DNA of 64,000 bases from Oceanospirillum beijerinckii DSM 7166. GTDB lineage: Bacteria > Pseudomonadota > Gammaproteobacteria > Pseudomonadales > Halomonadaceae. The DNA lies in assembly GCF_000422425.1 (NCBI RefSeq), contig NZ_AULT01000034.1, positions 1 through 64,000 of the forward strand, written 5' to 3'. Of this stretch, positions 44,818 to 56,670 are shown piece by piece. The position numbers were made by a program, and so were the translations under genes. Position 1 is the stretch's first letter. The number at the start of each line of letters is the position of its first letter. The notes under the pieces are model-generated. The model saw only the letters and a list, made by a program, of their open reading frames with translations, made no database searches and had not been told where the DNA came from.

Positions 44818-45693
44818 TTAATCGGTTGCTTTCAGACGCTTTAGTAGGCTGGAGGTGTCCCAGCGGCCGCCGCCAATGGCTTGGACTTCAGCGTAAAACT
44901 GATCGACCAGTGCGGTGACAGGTAATTTTGCCTTAATTTTTCGTCCTTGTGTTAGACAAATATCAAGGTCTTTGCGCATCCAGTCAACAGCAAAACCGTG
45001 TTCGTATTGGTCTTTGATCATAGTATTGTGACGATTCATCATTTGCCAGGAGCCGGCAGCGCCTTTGGATATCACGTCAATAACTTTATGTTGATCCAGA
45101 CCTGCTTTTTCTGCAAAGTACAATCCTTCGGATAATCCTTGAACCAGGCCTGCAATACAGATCTGGTTGACCATTTTGGTGAGCTGGCCTGCGCCAATGG
45201 GTCCCATTAATGTCACTGCCTGGGCAAAGCTTTCCATAATGGGTTTCGCTTGTTCGAAAACTTCCTCATCGCCACCGCACATAACTGTTAACAGGCCGTT
45301 TTCGGCACCTTGTTGACCGCCGGAAACCGGGGCATCAATAAAGTGGATCGCTTTTTCCTGGCAGGCGATACCGATCTCTTCGGCTAGTTCGGCAGAGGCA
45401 GTGGTGTGATCGATCAGAATGCTGCCAGCTTTCATGGTCGAAATTACGCCATTATCAGCGCTGGTTACGCTGCGGACGTCGCTATCGTTGCCTACGCAGC
45501 AGAAGACGATATCAGCATCTTGGGCGGCCAGTGCGGGGGTGGGGGCGCTATTGCCCGGGTAGTCTTTTAGCCATTGCTCGGCTTTTTCTGGGGAGCGGTT
45601 ATAAACCGTAACCTGATAGCCTTTGTTTGCCAGGTGGCCGGCCATTGGGTAGCCCATGACGCCTAGGCCAATAAATGCCACTTTAATTGTCAT
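44818..45693 (-). CDS. NAD(P)-dependent beta-hydroxyacid dehydrogenase (3-hydroxyisobutyrate/tartronate-semialdehyde reductase family)
   Basis: Rossmann-fold oxidoreductase. The NAD motif GLGVMGYPMAG is at the N-terminus (about 8-18), the substrate loop DAPVSGGQQGAENG near 118-131, and the catalytic Lys in GAGQLTKMVNQ near 171. I used the ATG at 45693, which has AGGAG upstream and begins MTIKVAFIGLGVMG; a longer in-frame start adds 11 unconserved residues. Length 291. The exact hydroxyacid is not certain. It follows gltA on the same strand, with a terminator between. Confidence 0.88.
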   Translation of the reverse strand: MTIKVAFIGLGVMGYPMAGHLANKGYQVTVYNRSPEKAEQWLKDYPGNSAPTPALAAQDADIVFCCVGNDSDVRSVTSADNGVISTMKAGSILIDHTTASAELAEEIGIACQEKAIHFIDAPVSGGQQGAENGLLTVMCGGDEEVFEQAKPIMESFAQAVTLMGPIGAGQLTKMVNQICIAGLVQGLSEGLYFAEKAGLDQHKVIDVISKGAAGSWQMMNRHNTMIKDQYEHGFAVDWMRKDLDICLTQGRKIKAKLPVTALVDQFYAEVQAIGGGRWDTSSLLKRLKATD

Positions 45694-45711
45694 TATTATA
45701 GCTCCTGTAAT

Positions 45712-45737
45712 AAAAAAGGGCTGCATAGCAGCCCTTT
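45712..45737 (-). terminator. Terminator of gltA
   Basis: AAAGGGCTGC/GCAGCCCTTT stem with a 3-nt loop. On the minus strand it is followed by six T residues, 24 bp after the gltA stop. Confidence 0.88.
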
Positions 45738-45760
45738 GGTAGAATGTCGTGAAGACCCGT

Positions 45761-47047
45761 TTATTTGCTTGGGTAGTCGCGCGTATCTGGGCCGGTGTAC
45801 AGCTGGCGTGGGCGGCCGATACGGCTGTCGCCGTCGATCATCTCTTTCCAGTGTGAGATCCAGCCAACAGTACGGGATAGTGCAAAAATCACTGTGAACA
45901 TGTTAGTTGGAATGCCAATAGCTTTCAGGATAATACCAGAATAAAAGTCTACGTTTGGATACAGTTTGCGCTGGATGAAGTATTCATCTTCCAGGGCGAT
46001 CTCTTCCAGGCGCTTGGCAATGTGTAGCTGAGGGTCGTTTTCCAGGCCCAGCTCTTTCAGTACTTCATCGCAGGTTTCTTTCATTACCTTGGCGCGAGGA
46101 TCAAAGTTGCGGTATACGCGGTGACCGAAGCCCATCAGGCGGAAAGGATCGTCTTTGTCTTTTGCTTTGGCAATAAAGCGTTGGATGTTTTCTTCGGAGT
46201 CTTCGCCGATTTCATCCAGCATTGTCAGAACCGCTTCGTTTGCACCGCCGTGTGATGGGCCCCACAATGCAGCAATACCTGCCGCGATACATGCAAACGG
46301 GTTGGCGCCAGTGGAGCCGGTCAGGCGTACGGTGGATGTAGAGGCGTTTTGCTCATGATCCGCATGCAGCATAAAGATGCGATCCATTGCCTTGGAAAGT
46401 ACTGGGTTTGGCTTGTAGTCTTCGCAGGGTGTGCTGAACATCATGTGCAGGAAGTTTTCTGCATAGTTCAGGTCATTGCGAGGGTAGACAAAAGGTTGGC
46501 CTACGGAGTACTTGTGACACATTGCAGCCATGGTTGGCATCTTGGCAATCAGGCGGAATGCAGAGACTTCGCGGTCACGTGGATTGTTGATGTCCAGTGA
46601 GTCGTGGTAAAAAGCAGACAGAGCGCCGACTACGCCACACAGGATAGCCATAGGGTGAGCATCGCGACGGAATCCTTTAAAGAATTGGGTCAGTTGCTCA
46701 TGTACCATGGTGTGGTAGGTGATAGTGGTTTCAAACTGTTTTTTCTGTTCCGCGCTTGGCAGTTCGCCATTTAGCAGCAGGTAGCACAGTTCGATGTAAT
46801 CTGACTGTTTGGCCAGCTGGTCAATGGGGTAGCCGCGGTGTAGCAGAACGCCTTTTGCACCATCAATATAGGTGATGGCGGATTCGCAGGCTGCGGTGGA
46901 GACAAAGCCAGGGTCGTAAGTGAACAGTCCTTTGGAGGTCAAGCCGCGTACGTCGATAACGTCAGGGCCAATGCTGCCAGAGTAAATCGGCAGGTCAATT
47001 GGTTCTTCCAGCCCCGGTACCGTCAGGATCGCTTTCTTGTCAGCCAT
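45761..47047 (-). CDS. gltA: Citrate synthase, type II (hexameric)
   Basis: Condenses acetyl-CoA and oxaloacetate. The catalytic residues lie in [12 protein letters not shown] (His), [15 protein letters not shown] (His) and YPNVDFYSG (Asp). The N-terminal beta domain that binds NADH in gammaproteobacterial enzymes is present, so NADH inhibition is likely. Length 428. It faces away from sdhCDAB; the shared 441-bp region holds the sdh promoter. Confidence 0.97.
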   Translation of the reverse strand: MADKKAILTVPGLEEPIDLPIYSGSIGPDVIDVRGLTSKGLFTYDPGFVSTAACESAITYIDGAKGVLLHRGYPIDQLAKQSDYIELCYLLLNGELPSAEQKKQFETTITYHTMVHEQLTQFFKGFRRDAHPMAILCGVVGALSAFYHDSLDINNPRDREVSAFRLIAKMPTMAAMCHKYSVGQPFVYPRNDLNYAENFLHMMFSTPCEDYKPNPVLSKAMDRIFMLHADHEQNASTSTVRLTGSTGANPFACIAAGIAALWGPSHGGANEAVLTMLDEIGEDSEENIQRFIAKAKDKDDPFRLMGFGHRVYRNFDPRAKVMKETCDEVLKELGLENDPQLHIAKRLEEIALEDEYFIQRKLYPNVDFYSGIILKAIGIPTNMFTVIFALSRTVGWISHWKEMIDGDSRIGRPRQLYTGPDTRDYPSK

Positions 47048-47287
47048 TGATGGCCTCCTTTTCTAATTGTTAATTCATACTTGCCATGCCCTAAATCGCG
47101 GACCGGTCAAATATAGAGTGATAAACAGGATTGTCAATTACCTAAAAAGGTAGCAGCAAATGGATTTAGGCTTGCTAAAATCTGTTTAAGTACGGAGAAA
47201 TCCGTTACTTCGTAGCTTGCAGGCGGGTTGCTGTTACTTTTTGAAGCAAAAAAATGTTACCTTTTTGGGCCTATACTTTTTGCTTTA

Positions 47288-47316
47288 TTGTAATCGGAAT
47301 TCCGAGTCACTATAAT
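47288..47316 (+). promoter_or_regulatory. Near-consensus sdh promoter with a palindromic spacer
   Basis: TTGTAA (47288-47293) and TATAAT (47311-47316) are 17 bp apart. The palindrome CGGAATTCCG (47295-47304) fills the spacer and is a likely operator. It lies in the gltA-sdhC divergent region, 173 bp before sdhC. The remaining parts of the 441 bp (47048-47287 and 47317-47488) are AT-rich, with no gene. Confidence 0.7.
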
Positions 47317-47488
47317 TCCTGCCGCACGATTGGCGGTGGTGCTACCTTGTATCGCTTTGTATCAGAAAGTCGTTTTTTGACCTCTTTCTGATGTATTGAG
47401 GGCATTTGCAAGTGCTTCTATATATAAGGCAGCAGCCACCTGAAACCATAAGCCCTTAAGGTAAGGGCATAGAGAGTGTGTAAGAGCC

Positions 47489-47866
47489 GTGAATAGCAAA
47501 AGACCTGTAAACTTAGATCTAGCAACTATTAAGCTCCCTCTCCCTGCATATACTTCTATTGTTCACCGTATTACAGGTGTCATTCTGTTTATCGGACTGG
47601 CGTTCCTGTTCTCTGCTTTTGACTCCTCTCTGGAATCAGAGGCGAGCTTTAATGCGGTGAAAGAAACTCTGCAGGAGAGTGCATTCGCGAAGTTTGTACT
47701 CTGGGGACTATTATCTGCACTGGCCTACCATCTGGTAGCTGGTATCAAGCACCTGATTATGGATCTTGGTATTGGTGAAACACTGGAAGGTGGACTTCAA
47801 GGTGCCAAGCTGACGCTGGCAATTTCAGCATTTCTGATTCTTCTGGCAGGAGTTTGGGTATGGTAA
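47489..47866 (+). CDS. sdhC: Succinate dehydrogenase cytochrome b556 subunit
   Basis: A membrane anchor with three transmembrane helices that binds haem b and ubiquinone. SIVHRITGVILFIGL near residues 22-37 is the conserved quinone-site stretch (Ser and Arg), and YHLVAGIKHLIMD near 84-96 carries the haem-ligand His. The start codon is GTG. Length 125. The stop overlaps the sdhD start. Confidence 0.93.
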   Translation: MNSKRPVNLDLATIKLPLPAYTSIVHRITGVILFIGLAFLFSAFDSSLESEASFNAVKETLQESAFAKFVLWGLLSALAYHLVAGIKHLIMDLGIGETLEGGLQGAKLTLAISAFLILLAGVWVW

Positions 47867-48207
47867 CTAACGTAACCAATTTTGGCCGTAGTGGCCTGTC
47901 TGACTGGTTGTTACAGCGTTTCAGTGCGGTTGTTCTGGGTCTGTACAGTGTTTTTATCGTTGGTTACATGGTAACCAGCTTTGATGGTAGCTACGCTGAA
48001 TGGTCCGCTTTCTTTGAAGGCACCTTCGTACGTGTATTTACTTTCCTGAGCATTCTTTCGATTGCTGCCCATGCCTGGATCGGTCTGTGGACTATTTCCA
48101 CTGACTATATCAAACCAACGGGTATCCGTTTTGTATTCCAGACAGTTTGTAATTTAGCCCTGTTTACCTATGTGGTATGGGGTGTTCAAGTTCTGTGGGG
48201 AGCGTAA
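47860..48207 (+). CDS. sdhD: Succinate dehydrogenase membrane anchor subunit
   Basis: The second anchor, with three helices. [17 protein letters not shown] near the start and [20 protein letters not shown] are conserved, with His as a haem ligand. I prefer the ATG at 47860, which overlaps the sdhC stop, over an in-frame TTG six bases earlier. Length 115. Confidence 0.92.
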   Translation: MVTNVTNFGRSGLSDWLLQRFSAVVLGLYSVFIVGYMVTSFDGSYAEWSAFFEGTFVRVFTFLSILSIAAHAWIGLWTISTDYIKPTGIRFVFQTVCNLALFTYVVWGVQVLWGA

Positions 48208-48211
48208 ACGA

Positions 48212-49987
48212 ATGACTGCAAACCTTCGTACACTGAATTTTGACGCCATCATCGTTGGTGGCGGTGGTGCAGGCATGCGTGCTGCACTGCAATTGTCTCA
48301 GTCTGGTAAAAAAACCGCACTGATCACTAAAGTATTCCCAACCCGTTCTCACACGGTATCGGCTCAGGGTGGTATCACCTGTGCGATCGCAAGTGCTGAT
48401 CCGAACGATGACTGGCGTTGGCACATGTACGATACCGTTAAAGGTTCCGACTACATCGGTGACCAGGACGCTATCGAGTACATGTGTAGTGTAGGCCCTC
48501 AAACAGTTTTCGAACTGGAGCATATGGGTCTGCCTTTCTCCCGTTTTGACAATGGTCGTATCTACCAGCGTCCTTTCGGTGGTCAGTCTAAGAACTTTGG
48601 TGAAGGTGGTCAGGCTGCGCGTACTTGTGCTGCTGCGGACCGTACTGGTCACGCTCTGCTGCACACGCTGTACCAGGCTAACCTGAAAAACAACACTGTA
48701 TTCCTGAATGAATGGTATGCAGTGGATCTGGTGCGCAATAAGAACGGTGACGTATGTGGTGTTATCGCTCTGTGTATCGAGACTGGTGAAACGGTATTTG
48801 TTAAAGCCGCTGCAACAGTACTGGCTACTGGTGGTGCGGGCCGTATCTATGCTTCCACGACTAACGCTCTGATCAACACCGGTGACGGTGTCGGTATGGC
48901 GCTGCGTGCAGGTATCCCAGCCCAGGACATGGAAATGTGGCAGTTCCACCCAACCGGTATTGCCGGTGCGGGCGTACTGGTGACAGAAGGTTGTCGTGGT
49001 GAAGGTGGCTATCTGGTCAACAAAGACGGCGAGCGCTTCATGGAGCGTTATGCACCTAACGCAAAAGACCTGGCCGGTCGTGACGTTGTGGCGCGTTCCA
49101 TGGTTATGGAAATTCTGGAAGGCCGTGGCTGTGGTGAGAAAGGCGATCACGTATACCTGAAGCTGGATCACCTGGGTGAAGAGGTACTGAACAAGCGTCT
49201 GCCGGGTATCTGTGAGCTGTCTAAGACTTTTGCTCACGCGGATCCTGTAAAAGAGCCAGTACCCGTTGTTCCAACCTGTCACTATATGATGGGTGGTGTA
49301 CCGACTAATGTTAACGGTCAGGCTCTGCAGCCAGATGAGAACGGCGAAGATCAGCTGGTTCATGGTCTGTACGCGGTAGGTGAAGTGGCCTGTGTATCTG
49401 TACACGGTGCTAACCGTCTGGGTGGTAACTCCCTGCTGGATCTGGTGGTATTTGGTCGTGCGGCTGGTATTCATATCGAGAAAGCACTGAGCGAAGGCAT
49501 GGTTTACGCTGATGCTGACGAAGCAGATATCGAGCGTGCAATGGCGCGTCTGAATCGCTGGAACGAGTCTACCGACGGTGAAAGCGTTGCGGATCTGCGT
49601 GCTGAACTGCAAACCTGTATGCAAAACTACTTCGGTGTATTCCGTACAGAAGAGTACATGCAGAAAGGTATTAAAGAACTGGCAGACCTGCGTACTCGTA
49701 TTGCTAATGCTAAGCTGGATGACAAGTCCCAGACATTCAATACTGCGCGTATCGAAGCACTTGAGCTGGATAACCTGCTGGAAGTAGCAGAAGCGACCGC
49801 AATTGTTGCTGAATACCGTAAAGAAAGTCGTGGTGCTCACGCTCGTGATGACTATCGTGATCGTGACGATGAGAACTGGCTGAAGCACTCACTGTACTTC
49901 CCTGGTGAAAAACGTGTAGGTAAGCGTGACGTGAATTTTGCGCCTAAGACTGTACCTGCGTTCCAACCAAAAGTACGTACCTACTAA
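48212..49987 (+). CDS. sdhA: Succinate dehydrogenase flavoprotein subunit
   Basis: Oxidises succinate to fumarate. [11 protein letters not shown] (residues 16-26) binds FAD, which is joined covalently to H47 in [34 protein letters not shown] holds active-site residues and appears here in part. Length 591. ATG at 48212 with GGGGAG upstream; it follows sdhD by 4 bp. Confidence 0.98.
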   Translation: MTANLRTLNFDAIIVGGGGAGMRAALQLSQSGKKTALITKVFPTRSHTVSAQGGITCAIASADPNDDWRWHMYDTVKGSDYIGDQDAIEYMCSVGPQTVFELEHMGLPFSRFDNGRIYQRPFGGQSKNFGEGGQAARTCAAADRTGHALLHTLYQANLKNNTVFLNEWYAVDLVRNKNGDVCGVIALCIETGETVFVKAAATVLATGGAGRIYASTTNALINTGDGVGMALRAGIPAQDMEMWQFHPTGIAGAGVLVTEGCRGEGGYLVNKDGERFMERYAPNAKDLAGRDVVARSMVMEILEGRGCGEKGDHVYLKLDHLGEEVLNKRLPGICELSKTFAHADPVKEPVPVVPTCHYMMGGVPTNVNGQALQPDENGEDQLVHGLYAVGEVACVSVHGANRLGGNSLLDLVVFGRAAGIHIEKALSEGMVYADADEADIERAMARLNRWNESTDGESVADLRAELQTCMQNYFGVFRTEEYMQKGIKELADLRTRIANAKLDDKSQTFNTARIEALELDNLLEVAEATAIVAEYRKESRGAHARDDYRDRDDENWLKHSLYFPGEKRVGKRDVNFAPKTVPAFQPKVRTY

Positions 49988-50005
49988 TTTACGGGAGTAA
50001 GCCAA

Positions 50006-50710
50006 ATGCTGGTCGTTAGTGTATATCGCTACAATCCGGAAAAAGATTCTGCTCCGTTTATGCAGGAATTTCGTGTAGACACCAAGGGTGCTGACCTAAT
50101 GGTGCTGGACGTACTGCATCTGGTAAAAGAGCAGGATAACACTTTTGCTTACCGTCGTTCCTGTCGTGAGGGCGTTTGTGGCTCTGACGGTATGAACATG
50201 AACGGTAAAAACGGTCTGGCTTGTATCACACCTCTGTCTGAGGTTGTGACGGAAGGCAAACTGGTGATCCGTCCGCTGCCAGGTCTGCCGGTTATCCGTG
50301 ACCTGGTTGTAGACATGTCTCTGTTCTACAAGCAATATGAGCGTATCAAGCCATACCTGCTGAATGATACTCCAGCGCCTGCAATCGAGCGTTTACAGGC
50401 ACCGGAAGATCGTGACAAGCTGGATGGTCTGTACGAGTGTATTCTGTGTGCTTGTTGTTCAACGTCTTGTCCGTCTTTCTGGTGGAATCCAGATAAGTTT
50501 GTAGGCCCATCCGGTCTACTGCAGGCTTATCGCTTCCTGGTTGACAGCCGTGACACTCAAACTCGTGAGCGACTGGCTGAGCTGGACGATCCGTTCAGTG
50601 TATTCCGTTGCCGCGGTATTATGAACTGCGTAAGTGTATGTCCAAAAGGTTTGAACCCAACCAAAGCAATTGGCCATATTCGTGACATGCTGGTGCGTAA
50701 CGCAACCTAG
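50006..50710 (+). CDS. sdhB: Succinate dehydrogenase iron-sulfur subunit
   Basis: Electron-transfer subunit with three clusters. The 2Fe-2S ligands lie in CREGVCGSDGMNMNG and the following CIT, the 4Fe-4S ligands in CILCACCSTSCPS, and the 3Fe-4S ligands in CRGIMNCVSVCPKGLNP. Length 234 is normal. It ends the sdhCDAB group; sucA follows after 236 bp with two structured signals. Confidence 0.98.
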   Translation: MLVVSVYRYNPEKDSAPFMQEFRVDTKGADLMVLDVLHLVKEQDNTFAYRRSCREGVCGSDGMNMNGKNGLACITPLSEVVTEGKLVIRPLPGLPVIRDLVVDMSLFYKQYERIKPYLLNDTPAPAIERLQAPEDRDKLDGLYECILCACCSTSCPSFWWNPDKFVGPSGLLQAYRFLVDSRDTQTRERLAELDDPFSVFRCRGIMNCVSVCPKGLNPTKAIGHIRDMLVRNAT

Positions 50711-50749
50711 TGTTAACCGCAGATCATTAATACAATAATAAAGTAACTG

Positions 50750-50811
50750 GGTTTACCTTAAGGTAAACCTCTGTGGTCGCCAGGCCGGCACTCACAAGGT
50801 GCTGGCCTGGC
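50750..50811 (+). promoter_or_regulatory. Palindrome and hairpin in the sdhB-sucA gap
   Basis: GGTTTACCTTAAGGTAAACC (50750-50769) is a perfect 20-bp palindrome. It is followed by a GC-rich hairpin GCCAGGCCGGCAC/GTGCTGGCCTGGC (50779-50811) without a T-run. They may be a regulator site and an RNA-processing or pausing element between sdh and suc genes. Confidence 0.5.
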
Positions 50812-50946
50812 AATGTAAAAAATACGACTTGGGGAACGGGGTTAACCACCCTGATTTGCAGAGGGTAAGGCACGCTACCTTTTTTTGACCGGAATAAGAC
50901 TCTCTGGTCACTGCAGATGACAGTTCCTCGTGCAGGGTGACTAAGA

Positions 50947-53790
50947 ATGCAAGAAGGCATAATGGAGTTGATGTGGAGCTCTTCCCACGTCTACGGGGGC
51001 AATGTGTCCTACGTTGAAGGGCTTTATGAGCAATACTTGCTTGATCCGAACGCAATTCCTGAAGAGTGGAGGAACTACTTCGACAAGCTTCCCAGAACCG
51101 AAGGCACAGGTTCTACCGATATCCCCCTCACACCCATCCGTGAACATTTTGATCTGCTCGCAAAAAATAAGCATAAAATGGCCCCTGCTGGCGCCAGCTC
51201 TGTTAGTACCGACCATGAAAAGAAACAGGTTCGTGTACTGCAGCTGATCAATGCTTATCGCTTCCGTGGCCATCAGAAAGCGAATATTGACCCACTGGGT
51301 CTGATGCAGCGTGAACCTGTTGCGGATTTGGAGCTGGCTTATCACCAACTGACAGCAGCCGATCTGGATACGACTTTCCAGACGGGTTCTCTGTTTATTG
51401 GCAAAGATGAAGCCCCGCTGCGTGAAATTATTGAAGCGTTGGAAAAGACTTACTGCACGACCACCGGCGCTGAGTTCATGCACATCGTGAACACAGAAGA
51501 GAAACGTTGGCTACAACAGCGTTTTGAAAGCGTGCGATCTGCACCTGCATTCGGTGTAGAGGCTAAGAAACACATCCTTGAGCGTTTGACCGCCGCTGAG
51601 GGTATGGAAAACTACCTTGCATCCCGCTATCCAGGTACCAAGCGTTTTGGTCTGGAAGGTGGTGAATCCTTTATACCTATGGTTGACGAGCTGATTCAGC
51701 GCTCGGGTTCTTTTGGTGTGAAGGAAGTGGTTATCGGCATGGCTCACCGTGGCCGTCTGAATCTGCTGGTAAACATTCTGGGTAAAAATCCTGCAGAGCT
51801 GTTTGATGAGTTTGAAGGTAAGAAGCTCATGCATGACGGCTCTGGTGACGTGAAATACCATCAGGGCTTCTCATCCAACGCGATGACCACTGGCGGTGAG
51901 GTTCACCTTGCACTGGCTTTTAACCCGTCTCACCTGGAAATTGTTTCTCCGGTAGTTGAAGGTTCCGTTCGTGCCCGTCAGGATCGTCGTGACGATTTTG
52001 AGGGTGATATGGTTATGCCTATCGTAGTGCATGGTGACTCTGCATTTGCAGGTCAGGGTGTGGTGATGGAGACATTCCAGATGTCCCAGACCCGTGCTTA
52101 TAAGACCGGCGGTACTATCCATATCGTGATTAACAATCAGGTTGGTTTCACCACCAGTAAGCCGGAAGATACCCGTTCTACGGAATACTGCACTGATGTG
52201 GCTAAGATGGTTCAGGCGCCGATTATTCACGTCAATGGCGATGATCCTGAAGCGGTGATTCATGCCGCTCAGGTGGCAGCGGACTATCGTCAGCAGTTTA
52301 AGCGCGATGTGGTGATTGATCTGGTATGTTACCGTCGTCGTGGTCACAACGAAGCGGATGAGCCATCCGGTACACAGCCGCTGATGTACCAACAGATCGC
52401 TAAGCAGCCAACCACTCGTAACATCTATGCTAAGCGCCTGGTCGCAGAGGGTGTACTGACTGAAGCAGAAGATAAAGATCTGATGGAAGATTATCGTTCT
52501 GCATTGGTTGATGGTCGTCATGTAGCTAAAAGTCTGGTTAAAGAACCTAACAAAGAGCTGTTTGTTGACTGGACGCCTTACCTGGGTCATGAGTGGACAT
52601 CCGAGTATGATACCTCTCTTGAGTTAACCCATCTGCAGAGTCTGGCAACTAAGCTATGCGATATTCCTGATGGTGTTAAACTGCAGCGTCAAGTTGGCAA
52701 AATTTATGAAGATCGCCGTAAAATGGCGGCTGGTGCGATGCCTGTTAACTGGGGCTTCGCAGAAATTCTGGCATACGCGACTATCCTTGATGAGAAACAT
52801 CCGATCCGTATCACCGGTCAGGATGTGGGTCGTGGTACCTTCTCCCACCGTCACGCTGTAATCCACAGCCAGACGGATGCCAGTGTTTATGTTCCTTTAC
52901 AAAACCTGTCTGATGATCAGCCAACAATGACCATCCATGATTCCTACCTGTCGGAAGAAGCGGTATTGGCATTTGAGTATGGTTATGCGACCACGACACC
53001 AAGCTCTCTGGTGATCTGGGAAGCACAGTTTGGTGATTTCGCCAATGGTGCACAGGTTGTAATTGATCAATTTATTACCAGTGGTGAGCACAAGTGGGGC
53101 CGTCTGTGTGGTCTGACTATGCTGCTGCCACACGGTTATGAGGGCCAGGGGCCTGAACACTCCTCGGCTCGTCTGGAGCGTTACCTGCAGCTGTGTGCTG
53201 AGCACAATATCCAGGTCGTTGTACCAACGACTCCTGCTCAGGTTTATCACATGCTGCGTCGTCAGGCGGTTCGCCCGCTGCGTAAACCTCTGGTGGTGAT
53301 GTCGCCTAAGAGTTTGCTGCGTCATAAGGATGCAACCTCCACGCTGGAAGAGCTGGCTAACGGCACTTTCCAAACCATCATTGATGAAGTGGATAGCTCT
53401 ATCGACAAGTCTCAGGTGAAACGCCTGGTACTGACCACCGGTAAGGTTTACTACGACCTGGTGAACTACCGTAAAGAAAACGAGCGTAACGACACGGCTG
53501 TTATCCGTATTGAGCAACTGTATCCGTTCCCTGAGGCAACTCTGGACGAGATCGTGGCTCAGTACCCCGCGCTGGAATCTGTGGCCTGGTGTCAGGATGA
53601 ACCACTGAACCAAGGTGCCTGGTATAGCAGTCAGCACCACATGCGTCAGGTTATGAACCGCTACCGTCACGGTTTGGGTTATGAACTGAAGTTTGCGGGT
53701 CGTGAGGCTTCTGCCGCTCCAGCCTGTGGTTACACCTCAGTACACGCCGAGCAGCAGGCTCAGCTGGTATCTGATGCGTTTAACCTGTAA
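50947..53790 (+). CDS. sucA: 2-Oxoglutarate dehydrogenase E1 component
   Basis: ThDP-dependent decarboxylase of the 2-oxoglutarate dehydrogenase complex. Active-site blocks HGDSAFAGQGVV, INNQVGFTTS and VNGDDPEAVIHAAQVA bind ThDP and Mg2+. The N-terminal E2-binding region (MQEGIMELMW, then GGNVSYVEGLYEQYL) is intact. Length 947. I kept the ATG at 50947 because MQEG-M is conserved; an internal ATG at 50962 also has a Shine-Dalgarno. Confidence 0.97.
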   Translation: MQEGIMELMWSSSHVYGGNVSYVEGLYEQYLLDPNAIPEEWRNYFDKLPRTEGTGSTDIPLTPIREHFDLLAKNKHKMAPAGASSVSTDHEKKQVRVLQLINAYRFRGHQKANIDPLGLMQREPVADLELAYHQLTAADLDTTFQTGSLFIGKDEAPLREIIEALEKTYCTTTGAEFMHIVNTEEKRWLQQRFESVRSAPAFGVEAKKHILERLTAAEGMENYLASRYPGTKRFGLEGGESFIPMVDELIQRSGSFGVKEVVIGMAHRGRLNLLVNILGKNPAELFDEFEGKKLMHDGSGDVKYHQGFSSNAMTTGGEVHLALAFNPSHLEIVSPVVEGSVRARQDRRDDFEGDMVMPIVVHGDSAFAGQGVVMETFQMSQTRAYKTGGTIHIVINNQVGFTTSKPEDTRSTEYCTDVAKMVQAPIIHVNGDDPEAVIHAAQVAADYRQQFKRDVVIDLVCYRRRGHNEADEPSGTQPLMYQQIAKQPTTRNIYAKRLVAEGVLTEAEDKDLMEDYRSALVDGRHVAKSLVKEPNKELFVDWTPYLGHEWTSEYDTSLELTHLQSLATKLCDIPDGVKLQRQVGKIYEDRRKMAAGAMPVNWGFAEILAYATILDEKHPIRITGQDVGRGTFSHRHAVIHSQTDASVYVPLQNLSDDQPTMTIHDSYLSEEAVLAFEYGYATTTPSSLVIWEAQFGDFANGAQVVIDQFITSGEHKWGRLCGLTMLLPHGYEGQGPEHSSARLERYLQLCAEHNIQVVVPTTPAQVYHMLRRQAVRPLRKPLVVMSPKSLLRHKDATSTLEELANGTFQTIIDEVDSSIDKSQVKRLVLTTGKVYYDLVNYRKENERNDTAVIRIEQLYPFPEATLDEIVAQYPALESVAWCQDEPLNQGAWYSSQHHMRQVMNRYRHGLGYELKFAGREASAAPACGYTSVHAEQQAQLVSDAFNL

Positions 53791-53884
53791 TTGATCAATT
53801 AGTCGCCTCTGATGCAAAAGGCACCAGAGGCACAACCGTTTTTGTTTGTGCAAGCAAAAAGAAAAGAATAGTAAAGGACCGAAC

Positions 53885-55093
53885 ATGGCAACTGAAATTA
53901 AAGCACCCGTCTTCCCTGAGTCCGTAGCAGACGGCACCATCGTAAACTGGGCAAAACAACCTGGCGAAGCTGTGGCACGTGACGAGCTGCTGGTTGAGAT
54001 CGAAACCGATAAAGTTGTTCTGGAAGTTGTTGCACCTGCGGATGGTGTGATCAAAGAGATCATTCAGGACGTAGATGCTACGGTACTGAGCGACGAACTG
54101 ATCGCTATCTTTGAAGAAGGTGCTGCTCCTGCCGCTGCGACGCCTGCTCAGGCTGCGGAAGAGAGCGCTGCAGAGGAAGAGACCGTACAGGTTGGCGATA
54201 AGATTCTGAGTCCTGCAGCACGTAAGCTGGCTCAGGAGAACAACCTGGATGTGGCTAAGCTGAACGGCACCGGTAAAGGTGGTCGTGTGACAAAAGAAGA
54301 CGTACTGAAGGCGGTTGAAGCCGGTACGGCTAAAGCGGCTCCTGCACCAGCTGCAGCTGCAGTCCCTCAGGTTAATGTTGAAGCGGGTGCGCGTGTTGAG
54401 AAACGCGTACCTATGAGCCGCATGCGTCAAACGATTGCCAAACGTTTGGTAGAAGCTCAGCAGACTGCAGCGATGCTGACCACTTATAACGAAGTGGACA
54501 TGAAGCCTGTTATGGAGCTGCGTAAGAAGTATAAAGACATGTTTGAGAAGAAGCACAACGGCGTACGTCTGGGCTTTATGTCTTTCTTCGTAAAAGCAGC
54601 AGCGGAAGCACTGAAGCGTTTCCCAGATGTGAATGCATCTATCGATGGTACTGATATCGTTTATCACGGTTACTACGATATCGGTGTAGCGGTATCCACT
54701 GAGCGTGGTCTGGTTGTGCCAATTCTGCGTGATACTGACACCATGAGCCTGGCTGATGTAGAATCTACTATTGGTGATTTCGCTAAGCGTGGTCGTGAAG
54801 GCAAACTGGGCATTGATGATATGACCGGTGGTACGTTCACAATCACAAACGGTGGTGTATTTGGTTCCCTGATGTCTACCCCAATCCTGAACCCACCACA
54901 AACGGCTATTCTGGGTATGCACAAGATCCAGGAGCGTCCAATGGCGGTTAACGGCCAGGTTGAGATCCGTCCTATGATGTATCTGGCCCTGTCCTACGAT
55001 CACCGTATGATCGATGGTAAAGATGCTGTACAGTTCCTGGTTACCATCAAGGAGCTGCTTGAAGATCCGGCGCGTATCCTGCTGGAAGTTTAA
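53885..55093 (+). CDS. sucB: Dihydrolipoyllysine succinyltransferase (E2 of OGDH)
   Basis: Core of the complex. One lipoyl domain carries K43 in [11 protein letters not shown]. After an Ala/Glu-rich linker comes the E1/E3-binding domain ([16 protein letters not shown]), then the catalytic domain with H373 in [13 protein letters not shown] at 53885 has AAAGGA upstream; a longer in-frame start is unconserved. Length 402. Confidence 0.97.
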   Translation: MATEIKAPVFPESVADGTIVNWAKQPGEAVARDELLVEIETDKVVLEVVAPADGVIKEIIQDVDATVLSDELIAIFEEGAAPAAATPAQAAEESAAEEETVQVGDKILSPAARKLAQENNLDVAKLNGTGKGGRVTKEDVLKAVEAGTAKAAPAPAAAAVPQVNVEAGARVEKRVPMSRMRQTIAKRLVEAQQTAAMLTTYNEVDMKPVMELRKKYKDMFEKKHNGVRLGFMSFFVKAAAEALKRFPDVNASIDGTDIVYHGYYDIGVAVSTERGLVVPILRDTDTMSLADVESTIGDFAKRGREGKLGIDDMTGGTFTITNGGVFGSLMSTPILNPPQTAILGMHKIQERPMAVNGQVEIRPMMYLALSYDHRMIDGKDAVQFLVTIKELLEDPARILLEV

Positions 55094-55115
55094 GAACAGC
55101 GTTTATCACTCATGA

Positions 55116-56576
<1,461 letters not shown>

Positions 56577-56606
56577 GAATTAAGATTACGGGTAACCGTA
56601 GCAGGG

Positions 56607-56635
56607 GGCGGCATCCTACCCCAAGGGGTGTCGCC
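56607..56635 (+). promoter_or_regulatory. Stem-loop between lpdA and sucC
   Basis: GGCGGCA...TGTCGCC with an inner TACCCC/GGGGT pairing and a tiny AA loop. No T-run follows, so it is more likely an mRNA-processing or stability element than a terminator. Confidence 0.4.
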
Positions 56636-56670
56636 GATAGTGTTAGTGCACAATAAAATGGCTTAGCAGT

